From the NCBI RefSeq assembly GCF_046630445.1, contig NC_092335.1, positions 313,830,501-313,894,500 on the forward strand: 64,000 nucleotides of DNA, read 5' to 3'. Of the stretch, positions 35,701 to 47,700 are shown in pieces. The translations under genes were made by a program, and so were the position numbers. The stretch is from Rutidosis leptorrhynchoides (Eukaryota > Streptophyta > Magnoliopsida > Asterales > Asteraceae). The notes beneath the pieces were generated by a model that was not told where the DNA came from, did no database searches, and was given only the letters and a program-made list of their open reading frames with translations. The stretch's first letter is position 1. Every line of letters starts with the position of its first letter.

Positions 35701-36191
35701 TCTCGTTTCGAAATCATTAAGTTAGTAGTCTTATTTTTACATATGTATTTCATTGTTAATACACTTAATAATATATTTACTTATCATTTAACATAATTAA
35801 CCAAGTGTATCAATATCTTAATATGATTCATATGTACCTAGTAAGACGTTGTTATAACGATAATCGTTATATATATCGTTTTCGAGTTTCTTAAATTAAT
35901 AGTCTCATTTTTATGTATATAACTCATTGTTAAAATACCTAATGAGATACATACTTATAATAAAAACATGTTAACTATATATCTAACCATATATATGTCA
36001 TCGTATAGTTTTTACAAGTTTTAACGTTCGTGAATCACCGGTCAACTTGGGTGGTCAATTGTCTATATGAAACATATTTCAATTAATCAAGTCTTAACAA
36101 GTTTGATTGCTTAACATGTTGGAAACATTTAATCATGTAAATATCAATCTCAATTAATATATATAAACATGGAAAAGTTCGGGTCACTACA
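32767..36191 (-). repeat. 5' LTR of element T
   Basis: It pairs with 22785-26209. In sense it starts TGTAGTGACCC and ends GACATTTCA. A likely minus-strand TATA lies in the segment near 35120-35135 (sense TTTATATCTAATCC), followed by a leader with short CT-rich stretches. Confidence 0.95.
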
Positions 36192-36575
36192 AAACTTGAA
36201 TTTTAAAAAGTCAACCAATTAGTTCTTGAAGAAATTCGTAATTTTGTTAATGTTAAGGGATCAATTGATGATTACAGTAGTTTCTAGGGGGGATTTACTA
36301 CCTATTTCATTTAGCAATCTTTGTCTGAAATAGTTTCAATTTCAAGTTTGATGTTTGAGTTGTTCATCGTAAATTTTAACTGTTTTTAATTCTTCGTTTC
36401 TGGTAAATCAAAAAATTATAAATTTGTTTCTATTACAATCGAATAACACAAATTTTTCGGTAAACAATGGTTTTGGCAGTAAATTGTTTTGGTCGATGAT
36501 TGAATTTGGGAAGGAGATGAATACGGTATAAGAGTTAAATAAATTTAGGATTAGATTAATTCAGAAAAACGAGCA

Positions 36576-36650
36576 ACAGCTCATTGGTTTAAGGTGTATT
36601 CGGGTTAGCAAGGGGTCATGGGTTCGAGTCTCGTCTGAGGCATTTTTTTT
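36576..36650 (+). other. tRNA-like module with Pol III boxes in Y LTR
   Basis: An A-box-like ACAGCTCATTGG (36576-36587), a B-box-like GGTTCGAGTCTCG (36621-36633) and a run of eight T (36643-36650) fit a tRNA-derived SINE head or tRNA relic. The same module lies at 38770-38841 and 46440-46511 in the B LTRs. It is not a foldable intact tRNA. Confidence 0.5.
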
Positions 36651-36719
36651 GGGAGAAAGCTCTAAAGGTAGTTTCATACTAAAAATTATTTTTATTATTA
36701 ATTTCATTATTATGATTAT

Positions 36720-36739
36720 TATTGTTATTATTATTATTA

Positions 36740-36818
<79 letters not shown>

Positions 36819-36828
36819 TACTACTACT
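36720..36828. repeat. ATT microsatellite in Y LTR
   Basis: About 110 bp of ATT repeats with two GTT interruptions. It lies just after the tRNA-like module. Confidence 0.95.
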
Positions 36829-38769
36829 ATTATTACTTTGTTATTGTATTGTTATTGTAGTTATTGTTATTGTTATTACTAGTATTATTGTACTATTAAA
36901 TTATTATCATCAATATAGTTACATTATAAGGATTATTAGTATTAACATTAATATTATTAGTAATATATTATTATTTTATCATTATTATTGTTATTATTAA
37001 TTATTATGATTATGAACACATTAAAAACAACTATGAAGTTAGTGATAAAAGTTGTTATGGTAAAAGTTGGAAACTGGTTATAAACTATATGAATACCTGT
37101 TCAAATATGTATATGATTGTGAAATTTTTAGTGACCCGGGAATTTCTGATCAAATTTAAACTTAATCTGCGTATGATTTCGATACGATAAGCAAAATCTG
37201 TAATTTTGAGTCTCGAAGATTTTGAAACTATATTCATGTATTCAATTACCCTGTGACTACTTCCGACAATTCACGAACCTTTGATCTTAAACAGAAATGT
37301 AGATATAAATAATTATATATAATAGTTTAGTTATATTAATGAACTATTATGTAACTCTGTTATTAATAAAGAAAACTTAAAATAACTAGGACTGGTTATT
37401 TTTAATATATTGAGTATATTGATTATAAATGATTCCGAACACAATTTGTCAACGATAACAAAGTATTAAATACAAAATATTATACTTTGAGTTTATGTGT
37501 TTCAATATATATAAAATGGATAACTATTAAATATATATAATTAATAAATTATGATATTAATATGTAATTACAAGTTAAAATATAATTATTATATTAATAT
37601 TAGTAGTATTACTTTCATTATTATTATTAAAATAAATATTAGTATTATCAATATGTTGATATAAATATGAAAATTGACATATATAATTTATTATATTGTT
37701 ATTAATATCATTATTATCATTAATAACATGAATATTATTACAAATACAATTATTATTAGTGTTATGAATAATATTATGAATAACATTTTTATAATTAATA
37801 TCATTATTATTATCTAATATTAAAATAAATATTATTAAAATAATTATTATTAGTGTTTTGATTACTTCTAATATTATTAAATATATTATTATTAATATAT
37901 GTATATTTATTATGAATATTAAATATAAATTATATATATAAAAATATATATAAAAAAGCGTGTAATAGCTGATGTGTACATATATTTATCAGTATCTATT
38001 TGTTTGGAATATAATCAGATTCTTTTTTTTAACTTTCTTCTTTTTTGGCTACCTACCCGTGATTTTCCTGTCTGTTCCCCTTTTATGTTATAAATCAATT
38101 GGGAGTAGGTTTAGGAGATGAAATAATCAACTCTATCATCAATCACTCAAATACACACTGTATACGTAGTATGTTGTACCCTGCAATTTGATTTAAAAAA
38201 AATAAAACGAAACCCCAATATTTTTCCTCTTTTCGTGTTCATCCCAATCCAACCTTCAAATTCGTAAAATTTTCAAAATCTTTAAATGCAATTTGGTTTG
38301 AAATCATCTAAATGAACTTCCTGTGAATTTTTAAATTTCAATTTCGTTTCTTGAATCCGAATTTCAAAAGTCAAAGATAAAGTTCAAAAAGTCAAAATTT
38401 ATGTTCATCGCAAAATTTGATCTCAGTTTGAAGTTACATGTTTAATTGAAGGTCCAGTTAGTTTTTAGGAACCGTTTACAACATATTTCGTGTTTTAACA
38501 TTTATATAAAACATCCTTGAATTCAAACTTGAATTTTTTTTTCTTCTGAAAGTAACAGCGACGACAGGTAGCTGTATGTTTTTTTTTTGTTTTCTAAATA
38601 ATAAAACAATTGATGTTAGTCACTTGTAATTATTTGATGTATCAAAATTGTTGTTGGATGATTTAACTTGATTTGGGTCGATCGATTTAGAGGTTGAAGG
38701 AGAAAAGAAAACAGAAATTTAAAATGGTTTAAATCAATAAGTTTGGTTCATAAAATAGAAAAACAGCAG

Positions 38770-38841
38770 CAGCTCAACTGGTTTGGGTGTTTGTCGGGTT
38801 AGCAAGTGGTCATGGGTTCAATTCTCGTTCGAGACATTCTT
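38770..38841 (+). other. tRNA-like module in B 5' LTR
   Basis: A-box-like CAGCTCAACTGG at 38770-38781, B-box-like GGTTCAATTCTCG at 38815-38827, then a short T run. The same module is in the 3' LTR at 46440-46511. Confidence 0.5.
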
Positions 38842-39634
38842 TTTAGAAAAGATCTTAAAAGGGTATATACACTTTCATCTTAATTTTATTAAAATTATTA
38901 TTATTGTTATTATCATTGTGATTATTAGAAATTGTTATTATGTGTTATACGATAGTTATTAATATTATTATTACCAATAAAAGTATTAGTTATCATATAG
39001 TGTTAGTATTACAATCATACTCACAAAACTGATTAATAATATCATTATCATGATTAATAATTTATTATTTTAGTTTATTATGATTATATTTAGGATTATT
39101 ATTATTATTGTTGTCATAAGAATAAAACAAGTTATTATTAGTGTTATTATCAATTTTAATGAACATAAGTATTATTACTAATATTATAATTTTTATTATA
39201 AGAAAGATTATCATTCTTAGTATTATCATCATTAATATTAATATTAAGATTATTATTAATATTACCACTAATGTGATTATAAGTATCATCATGAATATTA
39301 CTATTAGGTAACTGCTAAAATCATTATCATAACTATCATTAATAGTAAAATTAATACTTTTATAGTTATTATCATTAATATCATTATTAGTATTATCACT
39401 AATAAAAATATTAACATTATTGCCTTTACAAGAAAACTTAAGTATTATAATTATTATAATTTTACCATATTTAATATTATTTTAGTATTATTAATACTTT
39501 TCAAACAAATGATATATATAAATATATATATATATATTTAATATACAACATAATAAAATTTATATTTTTATATACAAAATGAAAATATGAAGATATATAC
39601 ATATTATTAATATAAATATGACATAACTAATAAA

Positions 39635-39639
<5 letters not shown>

Positions 39640-39718
<79 letters not shown>
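39640..39718. repeat. AT microsatellite, B 5' LTR
   Basis: 79 bp of AT against about 21 bp at the matching place in the 3' LTR (47310-47330). This accounts for almost all of the 61-bp length difference between the two LTRs. Confidence 0.95.
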
Positions 39719-39724
<6 letters not shown>

Positions 39725-40665
39725 ATTGTTCGATTGCAATATGTGTATTAATATATATACAAATGATATAGGTTCGTGAATCTGAGGCCAACCCTGCATT
39801 GTTCAATAAAGTCATATGTATTTTTACTACAAAATACATTAGGTGAGTTTCATTTGCCTTTTTACCCTTTATATTTTTGGGCTGAGAATACATGCGCAAT
39901 TTTTATAAATGTTTTACGAAATAGACACAAGTAAATGAAACTACATTATATGGGTGAATGATCGAAGCCAAATATGCCCATTTTGAGTGGTAGCCTAAGA
40001 ATTAGTAAACTTATCTACTAATTGATGCGAATCCTAAAGATAGATCTATTGGGCCTAACGAACCCCATTCAAAGTACCGGATGCTTTAGTACTTCGATGT
40101 TGTTTTATATCATGTCCGAAGGATTTCCTGGAATGATAGGGGATATTCTTATATGCATCTTGTTAATGTCGGTTACCAGGTGTTCAATCCATATGAATGA
40201 TATTTTTGTCTTTATGCATGGGACGTATATTTATGAGAAATGCAAATCTTGTGGTTTATTAAAATGATGGAAATGAATGTTTGTGATAAACTAATGAACT
40301 CACCAACCTTTTGGTTGACACTTTAAAGCATGTTTATTCTCAGGTACGAAAGAAATCTTCTGCTGTGCATTTGCTCATGTTTGAGATATTACTTGGAGTT
40401 ATTCATGACATATTTCAAAAGACGTTGCATTCGAGTCGTTGAGTTCATCAAGATTAATATTAAGTCAATTATAGTTAAATATATTATGAAATGGTATGCA
40501 TGCCGTCAATTTTTGTTGTAATGAAAGATTGTCTTTTCTAAAATGAATGCAATGTTTGTAAAATGTATTATATAGAGGTCAAGTACCTCACGATGTAATC
40601 AACTATTGTGAATCATTTATAATCGATACGGACTTCGTCCGGATGGATTAGCACGGGTCTCTACA

Positions 40666-41022
40666 GTTGGTATCAGAGCGGAGGTCTTAGCGAACCAGGT
40701 CTTGTGTTAGTGTGTCTAACTGATAGTCGTTAGGATGCCTTAGTGAGTCTGGACTTCGACCATGTCTGCATGTCAAAAGTTTTACCTTATCATTTCTAGT
40801 CGGAAATCACCTGCTTATCATTCTTAGTCTAGACAGTGTATAGATAAATTCATATCTTAGTGTATCTGTTATTGTTACCTTTGCCTGACAGCTTCCGTAG
40901 ATTCCTCCATAACTTATGGGATTTTAGTATTATATATGTATATGTAAATTATGTATTGCAGGATACTAATCTACATCCTATAATCTATTTCTTATCAAAA
41001 ATCCTTCATCTGATCGTACGAG
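40666..41022 (+). other. Primer-binding site and leader of element B
   Basis: TGGTATCAGAGC at 40668-40679, complementary to initiator tRNA-Met, lies 2 bp after the LTR. The leader that follows is shared with T and X. Confidence 0.9.
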
Positions 41023-41457
41023 ATGAATCTTTCAACCAGTTCGAATTCCTCGGATTCTGACAGCTATTCCGACATGGATTTTCACTCGAGCTCCGAAAGC
41101 ATTGTAATCGGAATGGATCAACCGATTAGACATCATCTATTCTGGATGAATTGGGGCTGGGTTCGTAGCCTCCTCAATCATTGGAGACAAGAAGAAGGTG
41201 ATCCATTTCATCCACCACATTGCCCCCTTGGCGAAAAACCTGAAGCACTTAACGGCGAACCTGTCCGAAACACCATTTTCTCTCTCATTTCCAGAATATC
41301 TCATCACGGTTATATACTATACCAAATTCTAGATCATATTTATCCACTCGTCCGAACCGACAATCACCCCGGTGTAATAGAAGAAGTCAACAAGCTTCGT
41401 GCTCGGGTAGTGGCTTTAGAGAATATGGTGCAAAGATTACAAACACCAGCAGCATAA
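41023..41457 (+). CDS. Gag-like ORF of element B
   Basis: 144 intact codons, starting at the first ATG after the leader. The N-terminus is Ser/Asp-rich (SSNSSDSDSYSDMDFHSSSE). The middle has a Trp-rich, Pro/His-containing block (WMNWGWVRSLLNHWRQEEGD). The C-terminus is an amphipathic, heptad-like helix (VIEEVNKLRARVVALENMVQ). It stops at the TAA in GCATAACCAG, the same as in element X, followed by CAACA-rich DNA that may once have been coding. The domain is not recognised. By position it replaces gag in a non-autonomous element, and a coiled-coil interaction with a helper's gag would be inference. Confidence 0.6.
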   Translation: MNLSTSSNSSDSDSYSDMDFHSSSESIVIGMDQPIRHHLFWMNWGWVRSLLNHWRQEEGDPFHPPHCPLGEKPEALNGEPVRNTIFSLISRISHHGYILYQILDHIYPLVRTDNHPGVIEEVNKLRARVVALENMVQRLQTPAA

Positions 41458-43227
41458 CCAGTACCACCATAATCAACGCCAATAATACCATTACCAACAC
41501 CAACAACAACCGTATCGCAAACCTCAACTTCACAATCTGTCACACGAACATCAACGTCATACGCACCATAGATATCAAGGAGTACCAACAACAATGAACG
41601 ATGAAGTATTAATTCATAACTTCATTGAAGAAATATTCTGCGAAGGATATGTGGTTTCTAAAAGTTTTAGAGATTATTTATTCTAGCTCAAAACCGAAAA
41701 TCAAATGAGTTTAATGTCATATTAACTCATTAAATCCATGATTACATCTGAAGAAAATATTTATGTATATATGTTTTCATAAAGATTGTAATTAAAATTT
41801 CTTTTGTACAAACTGTTAATGATGAAAATATTTTAACGGGTAGGTAATACCTGAGGGATATTTAGACTTCACGATAATAAGTTACACTGTAGATTCTTTC
41901 AAATCTGATTCAACAGTCATTTACTATCCTATTTACATCCACAGATATACGTATCCGTTCACCACAGAATAACCATTTTCATTCAATTTCATATTTGGAT
42001 TTTGACCTATCAGAATCCAACAAGTGGCATAATGAAGAAAACATTTGACAAAATAAAATTTGTTAGAAACAAACAAATTAACTATGAGAAATTTTGTTAA
42101 GAATCCACGCTAACTGTTCCTAGCTAACTAATTACATTTTTATTTATCGCAATTTACATTCTCGCAATTTTATTTATCGTCATTTAATTTCTGTTATTTA
42201 CTTTACGCACTTTATTTATCGTCATTTATTTTCTGTTATATATTTTACGCACTTTAAATATCGGGACACGTATACAAGGTTTTGACATATCATATCGACG
42301 CATCTATATATATTATTTAGAATCACCATAGACACTCTATATGCAGTAATGATCGAGTTCTCTATACAGGGTTGAGGTTGATTCTATAATAATATATATA
42401 CTTTGAGTTATGATCGAGTCTGAGACGTATACGGGTCACGACACGTATTAATTAATTCAAATATTATATATTAAGTTATATATGAATTATTGGACTGTCA
42501 ACTGTGGACTATCGACTGTGGACTAATAACATTGGACAATTAAAATGAATTAAAATATTAATTATAACATATGAAACTAAACAATACTTCAAGTTTGCCA
42601 CTTGATTTCATCTTAAACCTCATTTGTATCTTGACGATTCCAATTTGTGTTAAAACCTTTCATAATTCTTGAAAACACCTCAATAAAGAGAATGAACCAA
42701 GCGCACTTCATCTACGGAAGGAAAGATTTATGCATATAGTTATGCACCTGAAAAACTCTCGAAAACTGAGTAAAAGTTTAACACATAGTTGTGTTAATTT
42801 CCTTTAGTATTATTATTACCCAAAATAACTTTGCAGTTTTTTTTCAGAATAGCCAATTTTGTCACAGCTTCAACAAGTCAACTTCGACTTTTCATTTGAA
42901 ACAACCTTATTATAACCTTGATATATATGCGTGCTCTTTTATTGTTACCAGGGAACCCTTTTATATTCTACCATATTACCAGCAGACGTACCAGCAACCT
43001 CGTCGCTCCTTGGTTTAAATCTCTCCGACAAATCACTATATTTATCTATTGAAGTCTCATCATGTACTCATCTGCATCTTGTAACAGGAACTGCCATACC
43101 AATTATCGGGAATCAGCAATCAGTACCTTGAAAATTCACAGCATATCTGCATCAACAGTTATATGTATAACCTTTATCTCCTAGAATTATGACTTTCCAT
43201 ACTGAAATTTTGAAAAGCACCCAGCCT
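41458..43227. other. Non-coding internal part of element B
   Basis: No ORF is supported. A pair of related units TTTATCGTCATTTA...TTTTACGCACTTT lies at about 42170-42260. The segment at about 42250-42450 aligns with T LTR sequence (plus-strand 23860-24030, inverted), so a Tekay-type LTR fragment lies inside the element. Confidence 0.55.
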
Positions 43228-43581
43228 ACGAATCAATACATTGAACTTTGAAAAAGCTCAATGAAGCAGCAGAAACTGTTGGCAACCGTAAACGACCTTA
43301 ATCGTTGTAAATTGATGATACAGAATAGTATGTTGGAAAAGCTCAGAAAAGTTGGAACTGAAAAACCGATTGAGAAAACTACGAAGGAGTCTCTGAACAA
43401 ATTACAAGGACTAAACTTGTACATTAAGAATCTTGATGATTCTGTTTCTGATGAAATCTTTAGCGAATACCTTGCTTCTGACTCCAAACTCTTGCGGACA
43501 AATTTTCTTCACCATCCTTCGATATTAGAAATTCCAAGATATCATCGTATCTTTCATTATAATTATCCTCCATATTTTTGA
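43228..43581 (+). pseudogene. Captured poly(A)-binding-protein gene fragment in element B
   Basis: A second copy of the fragment seen in X. AACTTTGAAAAAGCT at 43244 gives NFEKA. It is followed by EAAETV, then GAT-GAT-ACA-GAA-TAG and YVGKAQK at 43314-43349, and, after a frame change, LNKLQGLNLYIKNLDDSVSD. The TAG at 43326 replaces the conserved Trp, exactly as in X, so the stop predates the split of the two elements. B keeps TAT (Tyr) and NLYIKNLDDS where X has mutated, while X keeps KFDDKE where B has decayed. Together they identify the source as the RRM3-RRM4 junction of a plant poly(A)-binding protein. Confidence 0.8.
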
Positions 43582-44781
43582 AGATATTTTCATAACTATT
43601 CTTATCTGAAATCATTAATCTCTTCGTGCTATCAGTGTTACATCATATAGAAACTATTAGTTTCTATATTCTGTAAACTTTCAAGCTTAAAATATGAATG
43701 TTATTAAAGTAATGTTGGGAACTGATGCATGAGTTAGTATAATATAATGACACTTGATCAACGTGATTATATTACAGTAAGTCATGTTGAGTTTCTATTG
43801 GGACATGATGATTCACAGATCATAACGTCATCATGTGCCATGCTACATAACTCTTTCATTCTACTTAACTTCTGAACATATTAAGAAAGTATATTCTTGA
43901 TAGTTCTATTATTAGTGATTCTGGTAATTTGACAAATCAAATCGTGCTATAACGTTCTTTTTTGTTTAGAACATTAAATTCATTTGAAACTCCATATCTA
44001 CGAATTCTGGACCATTACCAGAGATGTCCAATCATAAAAAGAAGAAACGAAGGGACAAAGCTCCAAAAGAAATAGAAAATTGGAGTATAAATCGCAGTAA
44101 AATAGGAGAGCATTAACTGTGAATGACAATGATTATAGAAGACGGAAGCAGGGACTCCGAAATATAAGGGAGAATATAAAGCCCGATAACAACGCATAAA
44201 TTACAAACCGTATATGGCAATGTTTATCGCAACATAAAGGCACGGGAGAAATAAAAACACTATAACTCCAAGGGCGAAGTAGAAGAAAATAGATTCTTTC
44301 GGTGGGAGTTGGAAAAGGAAAAATGATTGTTGCGATAGTCAGAATAAGGACAAGGATCAGAACTGGATTAAGCATTTTGAATTTGGGAATTGAGTATAGA
44401 AGTGGTGAAAACTAATGGGACAGAAAAGGTAAATTTATAATGGAAATATCGGACGGGGTAATCAAGGCAGATCACCGTATTTAATTATAGAAATCTTACT
44501 TTCCTTGTTCGCCGAAGAATAAGATCTGATAGATTTCCAATATTTTCTTTCGAATCCCTTGAATTCTGGAATTCAGCCCCTACGTCCAAAGTCAAGGTGA
44601 ATCTTTACTTTCCTATTTCACTCTTTGGTGATAGCTTCACTCGTACGCTTCGAATAATCGAATTATTTTATCCAGGTTACACCCTGTGATAAAATTCTAT
44701 TTATCAACTCATATTTGCCATGAAAACCTTTTTATTGTTAGCCATGACAACCTCACTCAAATTTCGGGACAGAATTTCTTT
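43582..44781. other. Non-coding 3' internal part of element B
   Basis: Aligns with X 19227-20454 from the landmark AGTATAATATAATGACACTT at 43737 onward. No coding signal. Confidence 0.7.
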
Positions 44782-44794
44782 AACGGGTAGGTAC
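44782..44794 (+). other. Polypurine tract of element B
   Basis: AACGGGTAGGTAC just before TGTAGTGACCC; identical to T and Y. Confidence 0.85.
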
Positions 44795-47700
44795 TGTAGT
44801 GACCCGGGAATTTTCGACCAAATTTAAACTTAATCTGCGTATGATTTCGATACGATAAGCAAAATCTGTAATCTTGAGTCTCGAAGATTTTGAAACTATA
44901 TTCATGTATTCAATTACCCTGTGACTACTTCCGACAATTCACGAACCTTTGATCTTAAACAGAAATGTAGATATAAATAATTATATATAATAGTTTAGTT
45001 ATATTAATGATCTATTATGTGACTCTGTTATTAATAAAGAAAACTTAAAATAACTAGGACTAGTTATTTTTAATATATTGAGTATATTGATTATAAATGA
45101 TTCCGAACACAATTTGTCAACGATAACAAAGTATTAAATACAAAATATTATACTTTGAGTTTATGTGTTTCAATATATATAAAATGGATAACTATTAAAT
45201 ATATATAATTAATAAATTATGATATTAATATGTAATTACAAGTTAAAATATAATTATTATATTAATATTAGTAGTATTACTTTCATTATTATTATTAAAA
45301 TAAATATTAGTATTATCAATATGTTGATATAAATATAAAAATTGACATATATAATTTATTATATTATTATTAATATCATTATTATCATTAATAACATGAA
45401 TATTATTACAAATAGAATTATTATTAGTTTTATGAATAATATTATGAATAAAATTTTTATAATTAATATCATTATTATTATCTAATATTAAAATAAATAT
45501 TATTAAAATAATTATTATTAGTGTTTTGATTACTTCTAATATTATTAAATATATTATTATTAATATATGAATATTAATTATGAATATTAAATATAAATTA
45601 TATATATAAAAATATATAAAAAAAAGCGTGTGATAGCTGATGTGTACATATATTTATCAGTATCTATTTGTTTGGAATAAAATCAGATTCTTTTTTTTAA
45701 CTTTCTTCTTTTCTGGCTACCTACCCGTGATTTTTCTGTCTGTTCCCCTTTTCTGTTATAAATCAATTGGGAGTAGGTTTAGGAGATGAAATAATCAACT
45801 CTATCATCAATCACTCAAATACACACTGTATACGTAGTATGTTGTACCCTGCAATTCGATGAAAAAAAAAAACGAAACCCCAATATTTTTCCTCTGTTCG
45901 TGTTCATCCCAATCCAACCTTCAAATTCGTAAAATTTTCAAAATCTTTAAATGCAATTTGGTTAGAAATCATCTAAATGAACTTCCTGTGAATTTTCAAA
46001 TTTCAATTTCGTTTCTTGAATCCAAATTTCAAAAGTCAAAGATAAAGTTCAAAAAGTCAAAATTTATGTTCATCGCAAAATTTGATCTCAGTTTGAGGTT
46101 ACAGGTTTAATTGAAGGTCCAGTTAGTTTTTAGGAACCGTTTACAACATCTTTCTTGTTTTATCATTTATATAAAACATCCTTGAATTCAAACTTGAATT
46201 TTTTTTTCTGAAAGTAACAGCGACGAAAGGTAGCTGTATGTTTTTTTTTTTTTTTTTTGTTTTCTAAATAATAAAACAATTGATGTTAGTCACTTGTAAT
46301 TATTTGATGTATCAAAATTTTTATTGGATGATTTAACTTGATTTGGGTCGATCGATTTAGAGGTTGAAGGAGAAAAGAAAACAGAAATCTAAAATGGTTT
46401 AAACCAATAAGTTTGGTTCATAAAATAGAAAAACAGCAGCAGCTCAACTGGTTTGGGTGTTTGTCGGGTTAGCAAGTGGTCATGGGTTCAATTCTCGTTC
46501 GGGACATTCTTTTTAGAAAAGATCTTAAAAGGGTATATACACTTTCATCTTAATTTTATTAAAACTGTTATTATTGTTATTATCATTGTTATTATTAGAA
46601 ATTGTTATTATGTGTTATATGATAGTTATTAATATTATTATTACCAATAAAAGTATTAGTTATCATATAGTGTTAGTATTACAATCATACTCACAAAACT
46701 GATTAATAATATCATTATCATGATTAATAATTTATTATTTTAGTTTATTATGATTATATTTAGGATTATTATTATTATTGTTGTTATAAGAATAAAACAA
46801 GTTATTATTAGTGTTATTATCAATTTTAATGAACATAAGTATTATTACTAATATTATAATTTTTATTATAAGAATGATTATCATTATTAGTATTATCATC
46901 ATTAATATTAATATTAAGATTATTATTAATATTACCACTAATGTGATTATAAGTATCATCATGAATATTACTATTATGTAACTATTAAAATCATTATCAT
47001 AACTATCATTAATAGTAAAATTAATACTTTTATAGTTATTATCATTAATATCATTATTAGTATTATCACTAATAAAAATATTAACATTATTGCCTTTACA
47101 AGAAAACTTAAGTATTATAATTATTATAATTTTACCATATTTAATATTATTTTAGTATTATTAATACTTTTTAAACAAATGATATATATAAATATATATA
47201 TATATATATTTAATATACAACATAATAAAATTTATATTTTTATATACAAAATGAAAATATGAAGATATATACATATTATTAATATAAATATGACATAACT
47301 AATAAATTCATATATATATATATATATATACAATTGTTCGATTGCAATATGTGTATTAATATATATACAAATAATATAGGTTCGTGAATCCGAGGCCAAC
47401 CCTGCATTGTTCAATATAGTCATATGTATTTTTACTACAAAATACATTAGGTGAGTTTCATTTGCCTTTTTACCCTTTATATTTTTGGGCTGAGAATACA
47501 TGCGCAATTTTTATAAATGTTTTACGAAATAGACACAAGTAAATGAAACTACATTATATGGGTGAATGATCGAAGCCGAATATGCCCCTTTTGGTTGGTA
47601 GCCTAAGAATTAGTAAACCGATATACTAATTGACGCGAATCCTAAAGATAGATCTATTGGGCCTAACGAACCCCATCCAAAGTACCGGATGCTTTAGTAC

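Larger units (their letters stand above)
22785..36191 (-). mobile_element. Element T, complete Tekay-type Ty3/gypsy retrotransposon
   Basis: A 13,407-bp element on the minus strand with two 3425-bp LTRs, the target duplication AAACT (22780-22784 and 36192-36196), an initiator-tRNA-Met-type primer site, a polypurine tract, gag, and an intact pol. In sense order it runs: 5' LTR, primer site, acidic ORF, F-box ORF, gag, pol (protease, RT, RNase H, integrase, chromodomain-like tail), polypurine tract, 3' LTR. Lineage is assigned from the C-terminal chromodomain-like region and long LTRs. The LTRs differ at six positions that I found, so it inserted recently. It sits in the LTR of Y, in opposite orientation. 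Confidence 0.95.
36197..37126 (+). repeat. 3' LTR of element Y, part 2
   Basis: Continues the Y LTR after T and is cut at 37126 by element B. It contains a tRNA-like Pol III module and an ATT microsatellite (36720-36828). Confidence 0.8.
37127..40665 (+). repeat. 5' LTR of element B
   Basis: It starts TTTAGTGACCC and ends GGTCTCTACA. A TATA box lies at 38089-38095, the tRNA-like module at 38770-38841 and an AT microsatellite at 39640-39718. The segment 40025-40265 aligns with part of the T LTR on the opposite strand (23280-23480), so B and T LTRs share ancestry. Confidence 0.9.

Noticed and set aside
36576..36650. Functional tRNA gene
   Set aside because: Only the A- and B-box-like blocks and a T run are present; I could not form paired acceptor and anticodon stems by eye.
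36649..37000. Ile-rich and Leu-rich open frames
   Set aside because: They come from the ATT microsatellite in the Y LTR.
39560..39899. Open frames with alternating Tyr and Ile
   Set aside because: They are read through a pure AT repeat.
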